The notes under the pieces were generated by a model that saw only the letters and a list, made by a program, of their open reading frames with translations, made no database searches and was not told the origin of the DNA. This document shows, in pieces, positions 36,662 to 48,300 of a stretch of DNA of 64,000 nt (position 1 is the stretch's first letter; each line of letters opens with the position of its first letter). This stretch comes from Scenedesmus sp. ARA3 (taxonomy: Eukaryota; Chlorophyta; Chlorophyceae; Sphaeropleales; Scenedesmaceae): the NCBI GenBank assembly GCA_004335835.1, contig RWJK01000499.1, positions 18,675 to 82,674 of the forward strand. Direction: 5' to 3'. The translations under genes were made by a program, and so were the position numbers.

Positions 36662-38002
36662 TGCCTGGCTTGGCACATGGTCTGTAGCTGCTTAAAAGCC
36701 ACCGGTGGAGAAAACGGTCGTTTGCTGGACAACAGGTGGTAACGGGAAACCATATTGCTGCAAAAACACAAACGTAAATGCCCAAGCGTATGGGCAAGCC
36801 ATCGGCCCGTAGCCCTGGCAGTGTCCCACATGCTGCAGCTGCAGGTAGCTCAAGCACCGCCTCTGCTGCTGGCAGTGTTGGTCAAGCAGCGTCACCACGC
36901 GCACCAGCACTGGCTTGCCAGTGATGAGTGCATGCAACCACTGACGGCCGCCATAAAATGGGTCACGAATCAAAACAAGATAACTGATCACTGCATACGT
37001 ACGTAAGAGAAAACACTTGGCTGCAAATATACTGTCGCAGCTGTTGATGCCGCCACTGGCAAGTTGGCAACTTGCTGGCACTGAGCCAGCCTGATTCAAA
37101 ATGGAAGTTGTACATGCAAAACCACGGGAGCATTGCATGGTCATTAGCCAACGACAGGCTCATTGCGCTTCTGCGCTTCTGTTCAGTTCTGTGCTCACCT
37201 CCTAGCATGCTGCCGTGTGTGAACAGGCATGGCTGCAACTTTCCACGATGCAGGATGAACACACACCATGTGCTGCATGCATGATGCAGCTGTCTGGGGT
37301 CGGAGTGCTGTGTCAACAAGAAACTGCCGTATGCAGATGCAAGCGCCAATCGTTTACCACCCACAGCTGACACGCTGGCCATCCAAACGACCACAACTCA
37401 TTAGCTGCAAACACACATACACGTGGGTCCCTAGGGTTATGCCGGGCAAGGTAGCTGGCCATGGCCAGCCTGGGGCGCCAGCCCCTCTGCGCTGCTGCTG
37501 CAGTAACTTAGTATCTGCAAGCACCGCCTGCCATCCAGCCCCTCATGCACTGCCCCAGCAGTTGCCTCCTGCCGCACTGAGCCAGCTCAACTTTCCACCA
37601 AAGATGTCCAGACCAAATGCAACCAGTGCGCTGTGCTGTGCCAGCTGATCAACCATCCTGCAGGGCAGCAAGGTCTGAGCCCTGTCTGCGCAAGCTGGTT
37701 GCTGCATGCTGCGCACCAACTGTTTGGCCAACAGGGGCCATGGCAGTGCACTGACGCTTGCGGACTCAGCTCTACAGCAAAAGCAATGTGTCAATCAACC
37801 AGCAGACGCTGCAACCCACCAACGCCATCCTGTTTTGAGCATCACTCAACAGCTAAGCCTTGAGCAACCCAGCAGTCAACCACCAACAGCCCGAAGCTCA
37901 CTATCACCAGCCCGTAGTGCAGTAGCCCTGAGTGCTGCAATATGCTGATGCCCTGCCCCTGCCCAGGCAGTGGAGCCAGGCAGTAGTGCAGATGTCTGTT
38001 GT

Positions 38003-40451
38003 TTATTGCTCGTGCCATTCCCACGGGTACTTGCGGGCCTGCAGCAGCAGCAGCACGCGGCAGGAGCAGCTTGTCAAATGTGAGCATAATTCCACTCACT
38101 GATCTGACCATGCAGTATCACAGTGCGGCCCAGCTAACAGCATGACACACATGCTCAGGCGGCACCTACATATTTCAAAGTGCAGTGCTTGTGAAACATT
38201 CAGAGAAAGCAGGCACACGCAGCCGTTTTTGCGAAGCCACCCACCACTTGCGGCTTGCTGCGCTGACTGTGCAGCGCATCATGCTCAAAGCCTCCAGCAG
38301 TGTGCGGCCGCATGCTGCCGGCGTCCCTGCTGCCACCCATGCTACCTGCACTGCTTCCCAGCCGCTGCAGTGCACCATCCACACCCCCCAAGCTCCCGTG
38401 GGCGCTGCGCATGGGCTGGGGGGTGTAGGTAGCCCACGGCGGAGACACAGACCCTGCCTTTGCCGCCCAAGGTGCTACCGCAGCACCCGTGTGTGTAGCC
38501 CAAGGAGGTGCTGTCACAGCTGCTGCTGCTGCTGCCGAGCTGGCTGGTGCTGCTGCTGGCACCAAGGGGTTGTGTGTGGCCCAGGGGGGTGCAGCTGATG
38601 TCGCAGCTGCTTGCCCCGCTGCTGCTGATGCTGCTGCTGGGTGAGCTGCTGGGCTGGGTGGAGCCAGGTGGCGGTGCTCTGGGGCAATCCACCTGCGGGT
38701 GGATGCTCCCAGGTTCCAGTACTCAGACTGTTTGCAGGAGCAGCACAAGGAATGCAACATACAACAACTGAGTGAATGGTGATGGTGTGACAGCGGTGAC
38801 ACTGCAGCTGCATCAGCACACAGGTTACAAGAGCTGTGGTGCAGACTTTACGGGTGACCACGCATGCATTGTCGGCACACAATCATGCAGCCTGCTGCAG
38901 CAGCGCAGCCTTGAACACAGCAGCCAGGTCCTTGCGCCACAAGTGCACACAACAACACCAAGCTGCCTGACACACGCAGCAGCTAGCAGTAGCTGCAATA
39001 CGCAGTGTAGACGCACACGCTGATTACACACCTCACTTGTCACCACCTGCCGCTCCAGCAGCTGCTGCTCCTGCTGCTGCTGCCTGCGCTGCGCGGCCCT
39101 CTCTGCCATGAGCGCAAGATTGTCTGCTGCCGTCTGTGCAGCAAAGTGCTTGCGCGCCTCCCTCTGCAGCACCAACCGCAGTCACATTGAGGCTGACGCC
39201 TGGTCAATATGCAGCCAAACACGCCAGCAACACACGCGCTGAATGGTGATTGTTGCAGTGATGCAAGCTGTTGCAGAATGCACATTTGCCAGCAGCGCCG
39301 TTTTCCTTGACAGATATGATGCAGAGCATTGTGAGGCAGTCAGCTGTCATGTGCACCCTGGTATCAGCTGCAGTGCTGCGTAGCCGACACTGCTTCACTG
39401 CCAGCACGTCGCACCATCTTCTGCTAGTATGCCTGCAGACGCCCTGCAGATGCTGCCACTGCCTGCAGTCCTGCAAGCGCTGCCGCACCTCCTCATCTTG
39501 TGTGGCATAGCCCAGCGTGGCAGTGGCCCACGGCCTCACAGGGTCAGATGCCTGGGGCTGCAGCTGCTGGTCCCAACCGCCGCTGCTGCGAGCCTTCTGA
39601 GATATCTGGGCCTCTAGCTGGGCCTCACGTTTCCTGCAAGCACATGCACAGGGCCCGTGAGACACTTGTGCACAGCACAGCACTGAATGATGCAGCGCGT
39701 GCTGCTAGCATGTACACAGTGACGCAGCTTGCACAGTGCAATACTCCTTCGTCTGGTAGAGTGCGTGTACAGCAGAATGCAGTATATACTACTGTTCATG
39801 TGTCTGCAGCCTTGCAATGCCGCCTGCAGGGCAGGCAGCTGCGCTGTTGTTTGCGCTGGGCTGCTGCTGCGCTGTGCACTACACACACAGTGCCTGCTTG
39901 CCCCCAGGCTTGCCAGCACTCACTTGGCCTCAGCTTTTGCTGCCATATGCTGTTCCTGCATCTCCAACACCTCTGCCTGTCGAGCCCTTACATGCTCGGA
40001 GCTAGGATACAGTGCATTGAGCAAGCGCGTCTCTGCGTCCTGCAGGCGCCTGCTTCTGGCTGCCAGTAGTTCCTGCAAGCACCAAGTGATTAAGGGCGTT
40101 ACTGGGTAAACTGCTTGCTCAGCTTTCAGCAGGTAAGCAGCACAAGCATGCAGTGTGCATAAGATGCTGCTGCTGGCAGAACAGCTACACAACCAGCTAG
40201 GCACAGTGCTGGTTGAGGCCTGAGAAGATGACATCAACGTAAGATAGCTTGGCTTGTCATATTGCTCAGCCTGAAGCAGTTGCTGACCAGAATGTATCTG
40301 CAGCGGTGCTGCTGTGGCAAGCGGTCATACCCGCAGGCGATGCAGGCACACCCACCTGCTCTTTACGCCACTGCTCATCTGCAGACTCTAACGTGCAGTT
40401 GCTGCCGTTCTTGGCGGGCCTGTGAAGTATGCTAGGACGCACATACTCCAT
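38003..40451 (-). CDS. Coiled-coil protein with PPWAT repeats
   Basis: Six exons: 40451..40356, 40072..39924, 39633..39489, 39163..39047, 38727..38245 and 38038..38003, giving 341 aa in phase. It starts MEYVRPSILHRPAKNG. The first half is a charged helical coiled coil (SRRLQDAETRLL, HVRARQAEVLEMQEQHMAA, KREAQLEAQ, then EARKHFAAQTAADNLALMAE and a Gln-rich helix). The second half is Ala/Pro/Ser-rich with three PPWAT(H/Y) motifs, a related RPWATATLGYAT earlier, and a C-terminal ARKYPWEWHEQ. I do not recognise the family. The layout recalls cytoskeletal or ciliary scaffold proteins, but that is only a guess. Least certain: the donor of exon 3 (gaggag|gtgcgg chosen) and the last 12-codon exon. Confidence 0.65.
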
Positions 40452-42480
40452 GTTGCTGTGCAGGCCACTGCTCCAGAAAGGGCACTGCTGCTTTGTGCCC
40501 GTATCCGCACACGTGCAGCTAGCTGCCACTCATACGATTAAAAGCTCTTGCAGCAAACTTCACGAAGCTTATAAGTTGCTAACAGCCTGCCAGCGCCTTG
40601 CCTCTCGACAATGTTCGTTACAATGTACGAAGTCTGTCAGAATGAGCACAAAAAGCAAAAAATATATATTTATGGTCGGAGCATCCAGCTGTGTCATTTG
40701 GCCGCAGCCGAGGTCCAGCTGCTTAGCACTGCTAAACCAGCTGTTGGTTTGTGTCCCGGGTAACAACGGCCAGCCAGCATCGGCTGATTTTGAACTGACT
40801 TGCTGCAATATTGAAGGTTCATGTACGGCAATTTATGGGTTGCCGATGTCTGAAACACGTGGTGCACTGAAGTTGTGTGCTGCAGACTGTTGGCCCATCT
40901 GTCCTGGATGCCCACCATCACCTACGCTAGCCTGGCCAAAGGGTGGCACCCTTAGTAGGCGTATGATGGAAGTATGTTCTTTTATACGCACCTTGTTATC
41001 AGAGATAGAAGACCCATCTACTCAATTTACACAGCATCACAAGCAATAGCAAGTCTGCACTGAGTGCATGGCACACAGCCTGGCCCTGCGGCAGGGTCTG
41101 CACACCCAGCAGCCATCGTGTGCCACCATGCCATAGTAGTACTACGTAATGCGCCGCCGCTCACCAGGGTGGTGAGGCGCTTTTTGAATTGGGGTGTGGC
41201 GCAACACTGCTGCTGCTGCAGCAGCAGCAGCAGCAACATTGGACAGGCTTGCCAGCCTAGTGGCAAGCAACGGCGGCACCAAACATTCAGATGCGCAACA
41301 CACGCACCACAGACCAAGGCAGCAGTTTGGCTGCGCTGCACAACGCTGCAACAATCATTGTTGCAAGATGCAGTGTGGACAAGCATACTGCATGCATTCA
41401 CAGGAGCATTGCGAGACGCAGCACATCAGACAGACCTTGTAGATCTGAACACTTTGGCACGGCAGGCCACCATAGGACCATGTACCACCCAGCAAGTGGA
41501 CACATGCTGTGCTAGGGAAGCAGTGTCTTAAAACTGCCATGCAACACAGCACTGAACTTGACACAGGACGTGTTTGCAAAAGACTGCAGCTCGACTGCGT
41601 GCAGCAATGCCAATCAAATCATATGCACTGGGCAGGGCTTGCTACCTCGCCAATTGCCATCAAACACCACACACCTGTCCCTCTAGCAGCTGTTTCAAAC
41701 CTCAAACTTGGATGCCGTTGTCTAGACGTGTGCACATGGCAAAGTGCACCAACAAGGAGACGCAACGGCTGGCCATATATGTGCGCCCTGCAATAGCTCG
41801 AACCATGGTGTTCTTGAGCCGGTTCTCATCAAACGTAGTATTGGGTTGTGTAGGTGCATGCACGGTCCCTCACAGCAGCAGACAGCAGGCGCAACTCAAG
41901 ACTGAATGCAGTGATCCCACAAGTGCAGCGCGCAATGCAGAAGCCTTACTGTGCGCCCTGCACAGCATCATCAACAATGAGAATGCATGCATGCGCCAAC
42001 AGACCAGAGCAAACCATAAACATGCGTCAGCAGGCAGTCAGCACAGCCTGTGTGAAATCATGCTCGTAATGTGCCCTATATTGGTGCTGTTGCGACTCTG
42101 CCAGTCGCCACTGGCTCATGCATCTGTAGCATGCATATCAAATGTAATGTAACATACCAAATCTAACGTATGCTATACATGCACACTGTATGTCAGGTGG
42201 TACTGCACTTGCTGAACACGCTGACACCCCAGCCTCGTTGAAAGTCATGCCGCTATGTGCAACGTCCCTGCTCCTGTTCATACAAAGCCAGCCGCCGCAG
42301 CATACGCTGCATGCAGCCCACCTCCCGGCAAGACCTGGCGTGCTCTGCTGTAGATCAAGAGCATGCGCCGACACGTTTGCCAGGCACTTTCTGGGCCAGG
42401 CGCCCAGCACTCCAAGACAACACCCCATGCACGGCAAGCCCAAAACCACATGTACACATGTGCACATGATGTACGCAGGC
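40452..42480. other. Intergenic region, no clear genes
   Basis: It separates the start of the coiled-coil gene from the end of the methyltransferase gene; both are minus-strand. A 206-codon plus-strand open frame (40429-41049) overlaps it but has no domain or splice support. I see nothing else. Confidence 0.5.
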
Positions 42481-45048
42481 CTACTTGCCGGGCTTCTTTG
42501 CCACGATGACGTGGTACTCCAGCACACCGCTATCGAGACCGCCCTGCACCACCGCCTTCTGGTGGCCCAGCATGTAGCCAGCCGCCATCTTCAGCACGGC
42601 AGGCCCGCCAGTCAGGAACAGCCACAGCGTGTGGAAGGCCTGGCGGCAGGCAGACAGGTAGGCAGGCAGGCAGCAGGCAGGCAGGCAGGCAGGAGTATTG
42701 AATGCTGTGCTGAAGTAGGGTGGGGTGCGCTCGTCAATGTGGAGCAGCAGGTGTCTCCTGTCACAGCACGTCTGCAGTGTTATAGGCAGCTGCAGGGATC
42801 CTGCAGTCTGCGCAGGAAGCTGGCAAGCCCTCCGATGCAACGATGATGACCCAGACAAGACATCGAAAAGAAAAACCCAGCCGCCTCACCCGCTTGTTGA
42901 ACTCCTTGTACCACTGCCCGAAGCTCATGTCGGGCTGCGAGGCGCGCAGCAGCAGCGACCACAGCCCCACGTTCCAGAAGCCGCACACATTGCGCGTCCA
43001 GTCGCCGTCACGCACCACCTGCAGCCCACATTTGCCTGCAGGACACAGCCGCGCAGTAGAAGCATGTGCAGTTGTGAGTTGCTGTCGTGTTGACCATGAT
43101 GAAACCGGGTGTGGGTGAAGCACACACCAACACAACCTGCAGCCCACACTTGCCTGCAGGACACACCAGCAAACAGCCGCGCCGCGACAAATATGCAGTA
43201 GTCAGTCTGCTGGCTCCTTCGAGAGGTAAATGGGCGCATCTCCTTTGGTTGCAGCACATACCAACAGCAGCTACTGCCAGTACCATCCACAGACAGAACA
43301 GCTACTGCTGCGCTCGCTTTGTCCAGTGCTTCAGCAGCATGCACCGTCTCACCCATCAGCTGCTTGTACTGCTCCGCAGAGTGCCAGTTGCCGGGCGTGG
43401 CGAAGATGCTGTCCATACTGGCCAGCCGCTGCTGCAGCGAGGCGCTGATGGGGCCTGCTGCGCGGCAGAAATCCACCAGGATGACCGTGCCGCCTGGTGC
43501 ACACAGCCGCGCCAGCTGCGCAACAAACTTCCTGCAAGCACCACAGCCACAGCAACAGCGCGACAGCTTCAGTGCGAAGGGCAGCGAATATTAATGTTGC
43601 ACAGGATGCACGACCAGTAACACAGAGAATGAAGGATGCTAGGGGGCTGCTCGGTCCGCTGTCTGTTGCCAGGCAGCGCGTGAAGGCTGTGGAAGGGTGC
43701 GGGGTTGCGCCATCCACAGACATGCACAATACTGGCACCCCTCTGCTCATTGTTCTCGCCTGCAGCACCCACTAGCACCTGCCAAGCGCACTCACTCTTT
43801 GCATGGCATGTATGCTGCGCTCTCCACAGACACCACCAGGTCTGCGCAGCCGTCAGGCAGGTCTGGCTGCAGCGCATCTCCCACCACAAAGTAGACCTCC
43901 TTCTCGCCAAAGCTCAGCCTGCGGGCCAAGTTGTTGGCAGCTTGCACCTGCGGAAAGGCACGGCAGCAGGCAGGTACGTGCGCTGATGATTATCACAAGC
44001 TTTACATAGTGAAGTGCTGTTGAGCGTGAGATGTAGACATAGGCTGCACTGATAAGCTAGCGAGGAGGCAAGCCACAGCAGGTCAGCGCCAGCCTGTTGC
44101 TGGCAGACAAACATGTAATGCAACCAAGATGATGCAACTTCAACATCTTGGATGCTCTGAAGAGTGTGGTGTTTTGGTCACATACCCGTGGAGCGACCTG
44201 TGCAGATGGCCAGTTGGCTAGCAGGCATTAGACATGAGACACCATTGCTGACAGGATAAGGACATGCGACAGATCCGGCGTGTCCCACGCCTGACGCGCA
44301 TGCAGCGCTGCTGCAATCAGCCCTGCAACTTGCCGAATAGACATTAACGCTGCTGCTGTGTGTCCACTTTACAATGCATTGGCGAACTTCAGCTCAAGAT
44401 AGCAGAAGTTCACCTGGAAAGGCGAGATGTTCACGCCCACAGCCTTGCACTTTAGCCGCTCAGCAATGTGCACAGCAGTGCCGCCGTAGCCACAGCCCAA
44501 ATCCAGCAGCTGCGGAAGTCACAACGAGTCAAACAGCATCCCAGGTCGTGAGTATATGTAAAACAGTAGCAGATACAACAGCAGGGATGCAGGCATGCTC
44601 TGTTTGCTTGAACGCAGCACAGTTGCTGGCAGTTGTTGGAGGTCAACTGTCCAACCACCGCTACTGTGAGCCAAGGGGTGCCAAACGCGCCTGTATCAAC
44701 TCACCCTGTTTGCCTTGTTAACGCCCGCAAACTCCAGCACTGCGTCCACGTGATCCAGCTGTGCTTGCTGCCAAGTCTTCTTGTGCTTGGACTCAGGCCA
44801 GCCCTCAGGGTAGTACCCTGCAATAGTACGTCGCTGTCAGCGCCTCATAGTGCAATTAAAAAGAGTTAATATTTTTTTGATTGTTTTGTGAGCGTATTTG
44901 ATACTACTGCACAGCTGGCGGGCGTCCAGCCGTGAAGCTCACCGACGTGGACATGCTCGCCAAACATCTCCAGCCATATTTGCCCAACGGCATCATACAA
45001 GTGCGCAGAGGTCTCTGCGTGTGACGGGCCTCCTGTGCTGCCTGCCAT
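42481..45048 (-). CDS. Tocopherol-methyltransferase-like SAM methyltransferase
   Basis: Seven exons: 45048..44943, 44817..44705, 44509..44414, 43947..43796, 43531..43353, 43035..42890 and 42639..42481, giving 316 aa. The class I SAM-binding core is clear: motif I LLDLGCGYGG (74-83), then VGVNISPFQ, FVVGDALQPDLPDG, LVVSVESAAYMPCKEKF and APGGTVILVDF. The order, a GDWTRNVCGFW segment and the C-terminal VAKKPG match gamma-tocopherol C-methyltransferase (VTE4) and its relatives. By family, the enzyme would methylate a small lipid-soluble acceptor such as tocopherol. No transit peptide is seen from this start, unlike plastid VTE4, so another substrate or compartment is possible. It is transcribed divergently from the P450 316 bp away. 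The acceptor edge of exon 6 is duplicated upstream in intron 5. Confidence 0.85.
43020..43158 (-). repeat. Duplicated exon 6 acceptor edge in methyltransferase gene
   Basis: GCAGCCCACATTTGCCTGCAGG (43021-43042) covers the acceptor and first codons of exon 6. It recurs with one substitution at 43137-43158 in intron 5, so two nearly identical acceptors lie 116 bases apart. Confidence 0.75.
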
Positions 45049-45364
45049 TGCTGCAGTGCTGCAATCAAAATGAAAGCAGGGCCACAACAGGCAATATCAA
45101 GCCGCAGAAAACCAACCCCTACGACGTCTTGTAAGGGCTTGCCGAAAGTAGGGCAGCTGCCACCGTCGCCTGCACATGCCGTGCCAACGTTCCTCGTGGT
45201 CACTACCAGTCATTTCTCTTACCAGCCGTGCACATGTAGTACCGGCGACGATCGCATTGATATTTTCAGTATTCACAGTCGTTGTTTAACAGTTCAATGC
45301 GGAAGCTACGTGGTCATGGGCGGTAGCTCTGGCGAGTACCAAATTTTGGCACAAAGAGGCAAAG
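45049..45364. promoter_or_regulatory. Divergent promoter between methyltransferase and P450
   Basis: Only 316 bases separate the two opposed start codons, so both promoters must lie here or within the genes. I see no TATA box at a convincing distance on either side. Bidirectional control is inferred from spacing only. Confidence 0.5.
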
Positions 45365-48300
45365 ATGCATGACAAGCTAGAGGCTTTTGTTGACGTGTGG
45401 AGGCTTTTGAGTGCAAGGCAGGATGCGTCGGTCGCCATCCCCAGCACGCTTGGCATCACTCTGCTGCTTGCTGTTGTAGCAGCATGGGTCATCGTGAGGC
45501 GGTTCACGATGCTGGACTTGCTTGACATCCCAACGCCATGGGGCTCTCCTTTCATCGGGTTGGGGCACTTGCTGCAGATGGCCCTGCATGTTTCAAATGG
45601 GCATGAGCAGTTCCTCAAGTGGCATGAGGTGTATGGGCCCATTGTAAGGCTGCGGCTGCTCTACAGAGATGTAGTGATCGTGGCAGACCCGCAGGTGGCA
45701 TCAGAACTGCTGAGCAAGGGCCCAAATGAGTGCCCCAGGCGCACCCCAGAGTACACGCTGTTCAATGCGGTGGGTTGAGCGTCATCTCTGCTTCGTGCGT
45801 CATCTTTGGGAGACACAGTCTGAAAGGGGGCAGCAGCATGCGATGAAGGTGTATTTGATTCGTGCACAGCAAGTTTGGGTTATAACCAGGCAGACACATG
45901 CTGCAGCAGCCGCAGCCGCAGCTGGGGTGGTCAATCATTTGGGATGTCGTCCTAATGCACCCTTGTTTGTGTCACCAGGAGCTCATGACATGACTATTCA
46001 CGAATCACATCGAATCAGCGTGTGTACTGTGCGGGTTCCAAATGCCAATATAACTGCCAGCTGTTGCCAGCAGCAGCTCTTACATGCGGCAGCACCATTC
46101 ACCTCGTACTGACCCCCAACACCTCAGCCTGCTGCTGTTGAGGCAGCCCTTGCCACAGCTGTAGCAATATATTTCTGTTTTGTGATGTGGCCGGCTTGCA
46201 GGCACACGGCATGCCTGGCTATGGCGCTATCTTGACAGAGCAGGATGAGGAGCGCTGGAAGGCTATCAGGAGGGCAATCGCCCCTGCCTTCACACTGTCA
46301 GCTGTCAGGTGAGACCAGCCTCTTCTCGTTCACAGCGGAACTTGCACTTGCAGGAAGCTTGCAGGAACTTGCAGGACGCTTGCAGGAACAGCTGCAGCAG
46401 CAGCTGTGGCACCAGGCCATCGCCTGTGTGTTTACATTGTCAGCTGTTAGGCGAGACCAGTCGTGTTGCAATGAAGCCTGCAGGAAGCTTGCAGGGATGT
46501 CACAGGAACTTGTGACTGAGCTTGCAAGCAGCTTGGGGCAACGGCCGCAGTAGCAGCAGAAGCAGCGGCGTCAGCGCCAGCTGGTCCAGTGCTGGGGTTG
46601 TGTACATAGTGGAAGTACGCCTGGTGTCCACGGTGCTGATGTCCAGCGCTGCTTCACTGCTTGCAGGGACCTGTTCCCCACCATTGTGACATGCTATTCG
46701 GAGGTCTGCAAGCGCATCAGCTCAGGAGAGGCTGTGCACTACAGCAAGCCACGCGGCAGCAGCAGCAGCAGCGGCGAGCCGGAGGTCTTGATCGACGAGG
46801 AGATCTTTGCAGCCACGCTGCGCGTGCTGAGTGACGGCTTCCTGCGCATGCCGCAGCAGGGCCTCTTTGACGCACACAAGACAGCGGCAGACGCCAGCTC
46901 ACTGATTGCAATCACGAACACGTTTGTGACACAGCCCTGGAAGCGCTGGCTGTACCTGGGCATGCCATGGCTGTGCAAGGTGAGCAGCAGCAGCAGCAGC
47001 AGCGGCAGCAGCAGCAGCAGCGGCAGCAGCAGCAGCAGGGGCAGGAGCAGCTGCAGCAGCAGCAGCACGAGCAGCTGCAGTGGGATGCGAGGAAGACGCT
47101 TCACTGTATGTACAGACATGTTGTGTAGCCTCCAAAGCAGTAGCATAGCTGAGGTTGCAAACCCACACTCCGAGGAACACCAACATTTGTAAGCAACTCC
47201 CGCAAATCTGCAGCAGATTATCACACATACAGCAGCGGCGCCATGCCTGCCATTGCTGTCGCTGCCAGCAGCCGCAGCCCAAGCCGCACAACGCAACCCG
47301 CCGCTGCTGCAGCCAACATCTTTCAGGCAAGCCAACATCCGCAGCCCAACACCAACATCCTTCAGGCAAGCAGCAGCTATACCTACTCTCACCCGCCCAA
47401 TCACGCCTCCCTCACTTGCAGGAGTCGCGCACCTTCCACGCGCAGCGCCGCCACATGATGTCAGTTACACACCAGATCGCGCAGCACATCGAGTCACTGC
47501 GGCCGACGGCATCCGCAGCAGACTTCTCACTAGGAGCCAGTTTGTCACGGCTGCGGGAGCCATCCAGTGGGCAGCTGTTCTCCACGCAGGCGCTGCAGGC
47601 GGAGGTGTTCCTGGAGATTGTGGGGCAGGAGTCGGTGCCCTGGACTGTAGCCTGGACGCTGTGAGTGCGCTGCTCCTGTGCCCCTTTGTGCGATATTGTG
47701 GTTCGTACGCCCATCCGATGTGCGCAAAGCAAACCTGTAACATCACCCTGTCGCCCTTGCTGCCTGCCTGCCTGCCTGCATGCATGCATGCATGCTGTCA
47801 TCATCGCCATCACGCTGTTGATCAAGCCATAGCAATTACACTATCGGCCTGCCTGCCTGCCTGCCTGCCTGCTGCAGCTACCTGCTGTCGTCATCACCAT
47901 CATGCAATCAATCATCATGCCATAGCCACAGCCGTAGCATTCACACCGCCTGCCGGCCTGCTTGCCTGCCTGTCTGCCTGCCGTGCCAGCTGCAGCTACC
48001 TGCTGACTCACCACCATTAAGCAACCACCATGCCATAGCCGTAGCCGTAGCATTCACACCTTCGGCCTGCCTGCCCGCCTGCCTGCCTTGTCTGCCTTGC
48101 CTGCTGCAGCTACCTGCTGACTCAGCACCCTGAGGCAGAGCAGGCTGTCCTGCAAGAGCTGGCTGCTGCCGGCCTGCCCTGCAACGGTGACCTGGCAGCA
48201 GTGTCAGCAGCCCTCAGCATGGACAGCCTGCGCCAGCTGCCCTTTCTAACGGCAGTGCTGCATGAGGCGATGCGGCTCTTCCCTGCAGGCGTGGCAGCAA

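Larger units (their letters stand above)
32705..38002. other. Gene-poor region with tandem repeats
   Basis: No gene can be followed here. The stretch contains a 32-bp x3 tandem array (33639-33736), a 25-bp x5 array (34697-34800), the second arm of a dispersed repeat (35467-35511) and one isolated exon-like segment (36542-36661). The rest shows no recognisable signal. Confidence 0.5.

Noticed and set aside
40429..41049. 206-codon plus-strand open frame
   Set aside because: It overlaps the start of the minus-strand coiled-coil gene and shows no domain or splice sites.
47253..48020. 255-codon plus-strand open frame
   Set aside because: It is an out-of-frame reading across P450 intron 3, exon 4 and intron 4; the P450 frame is the conserved one.
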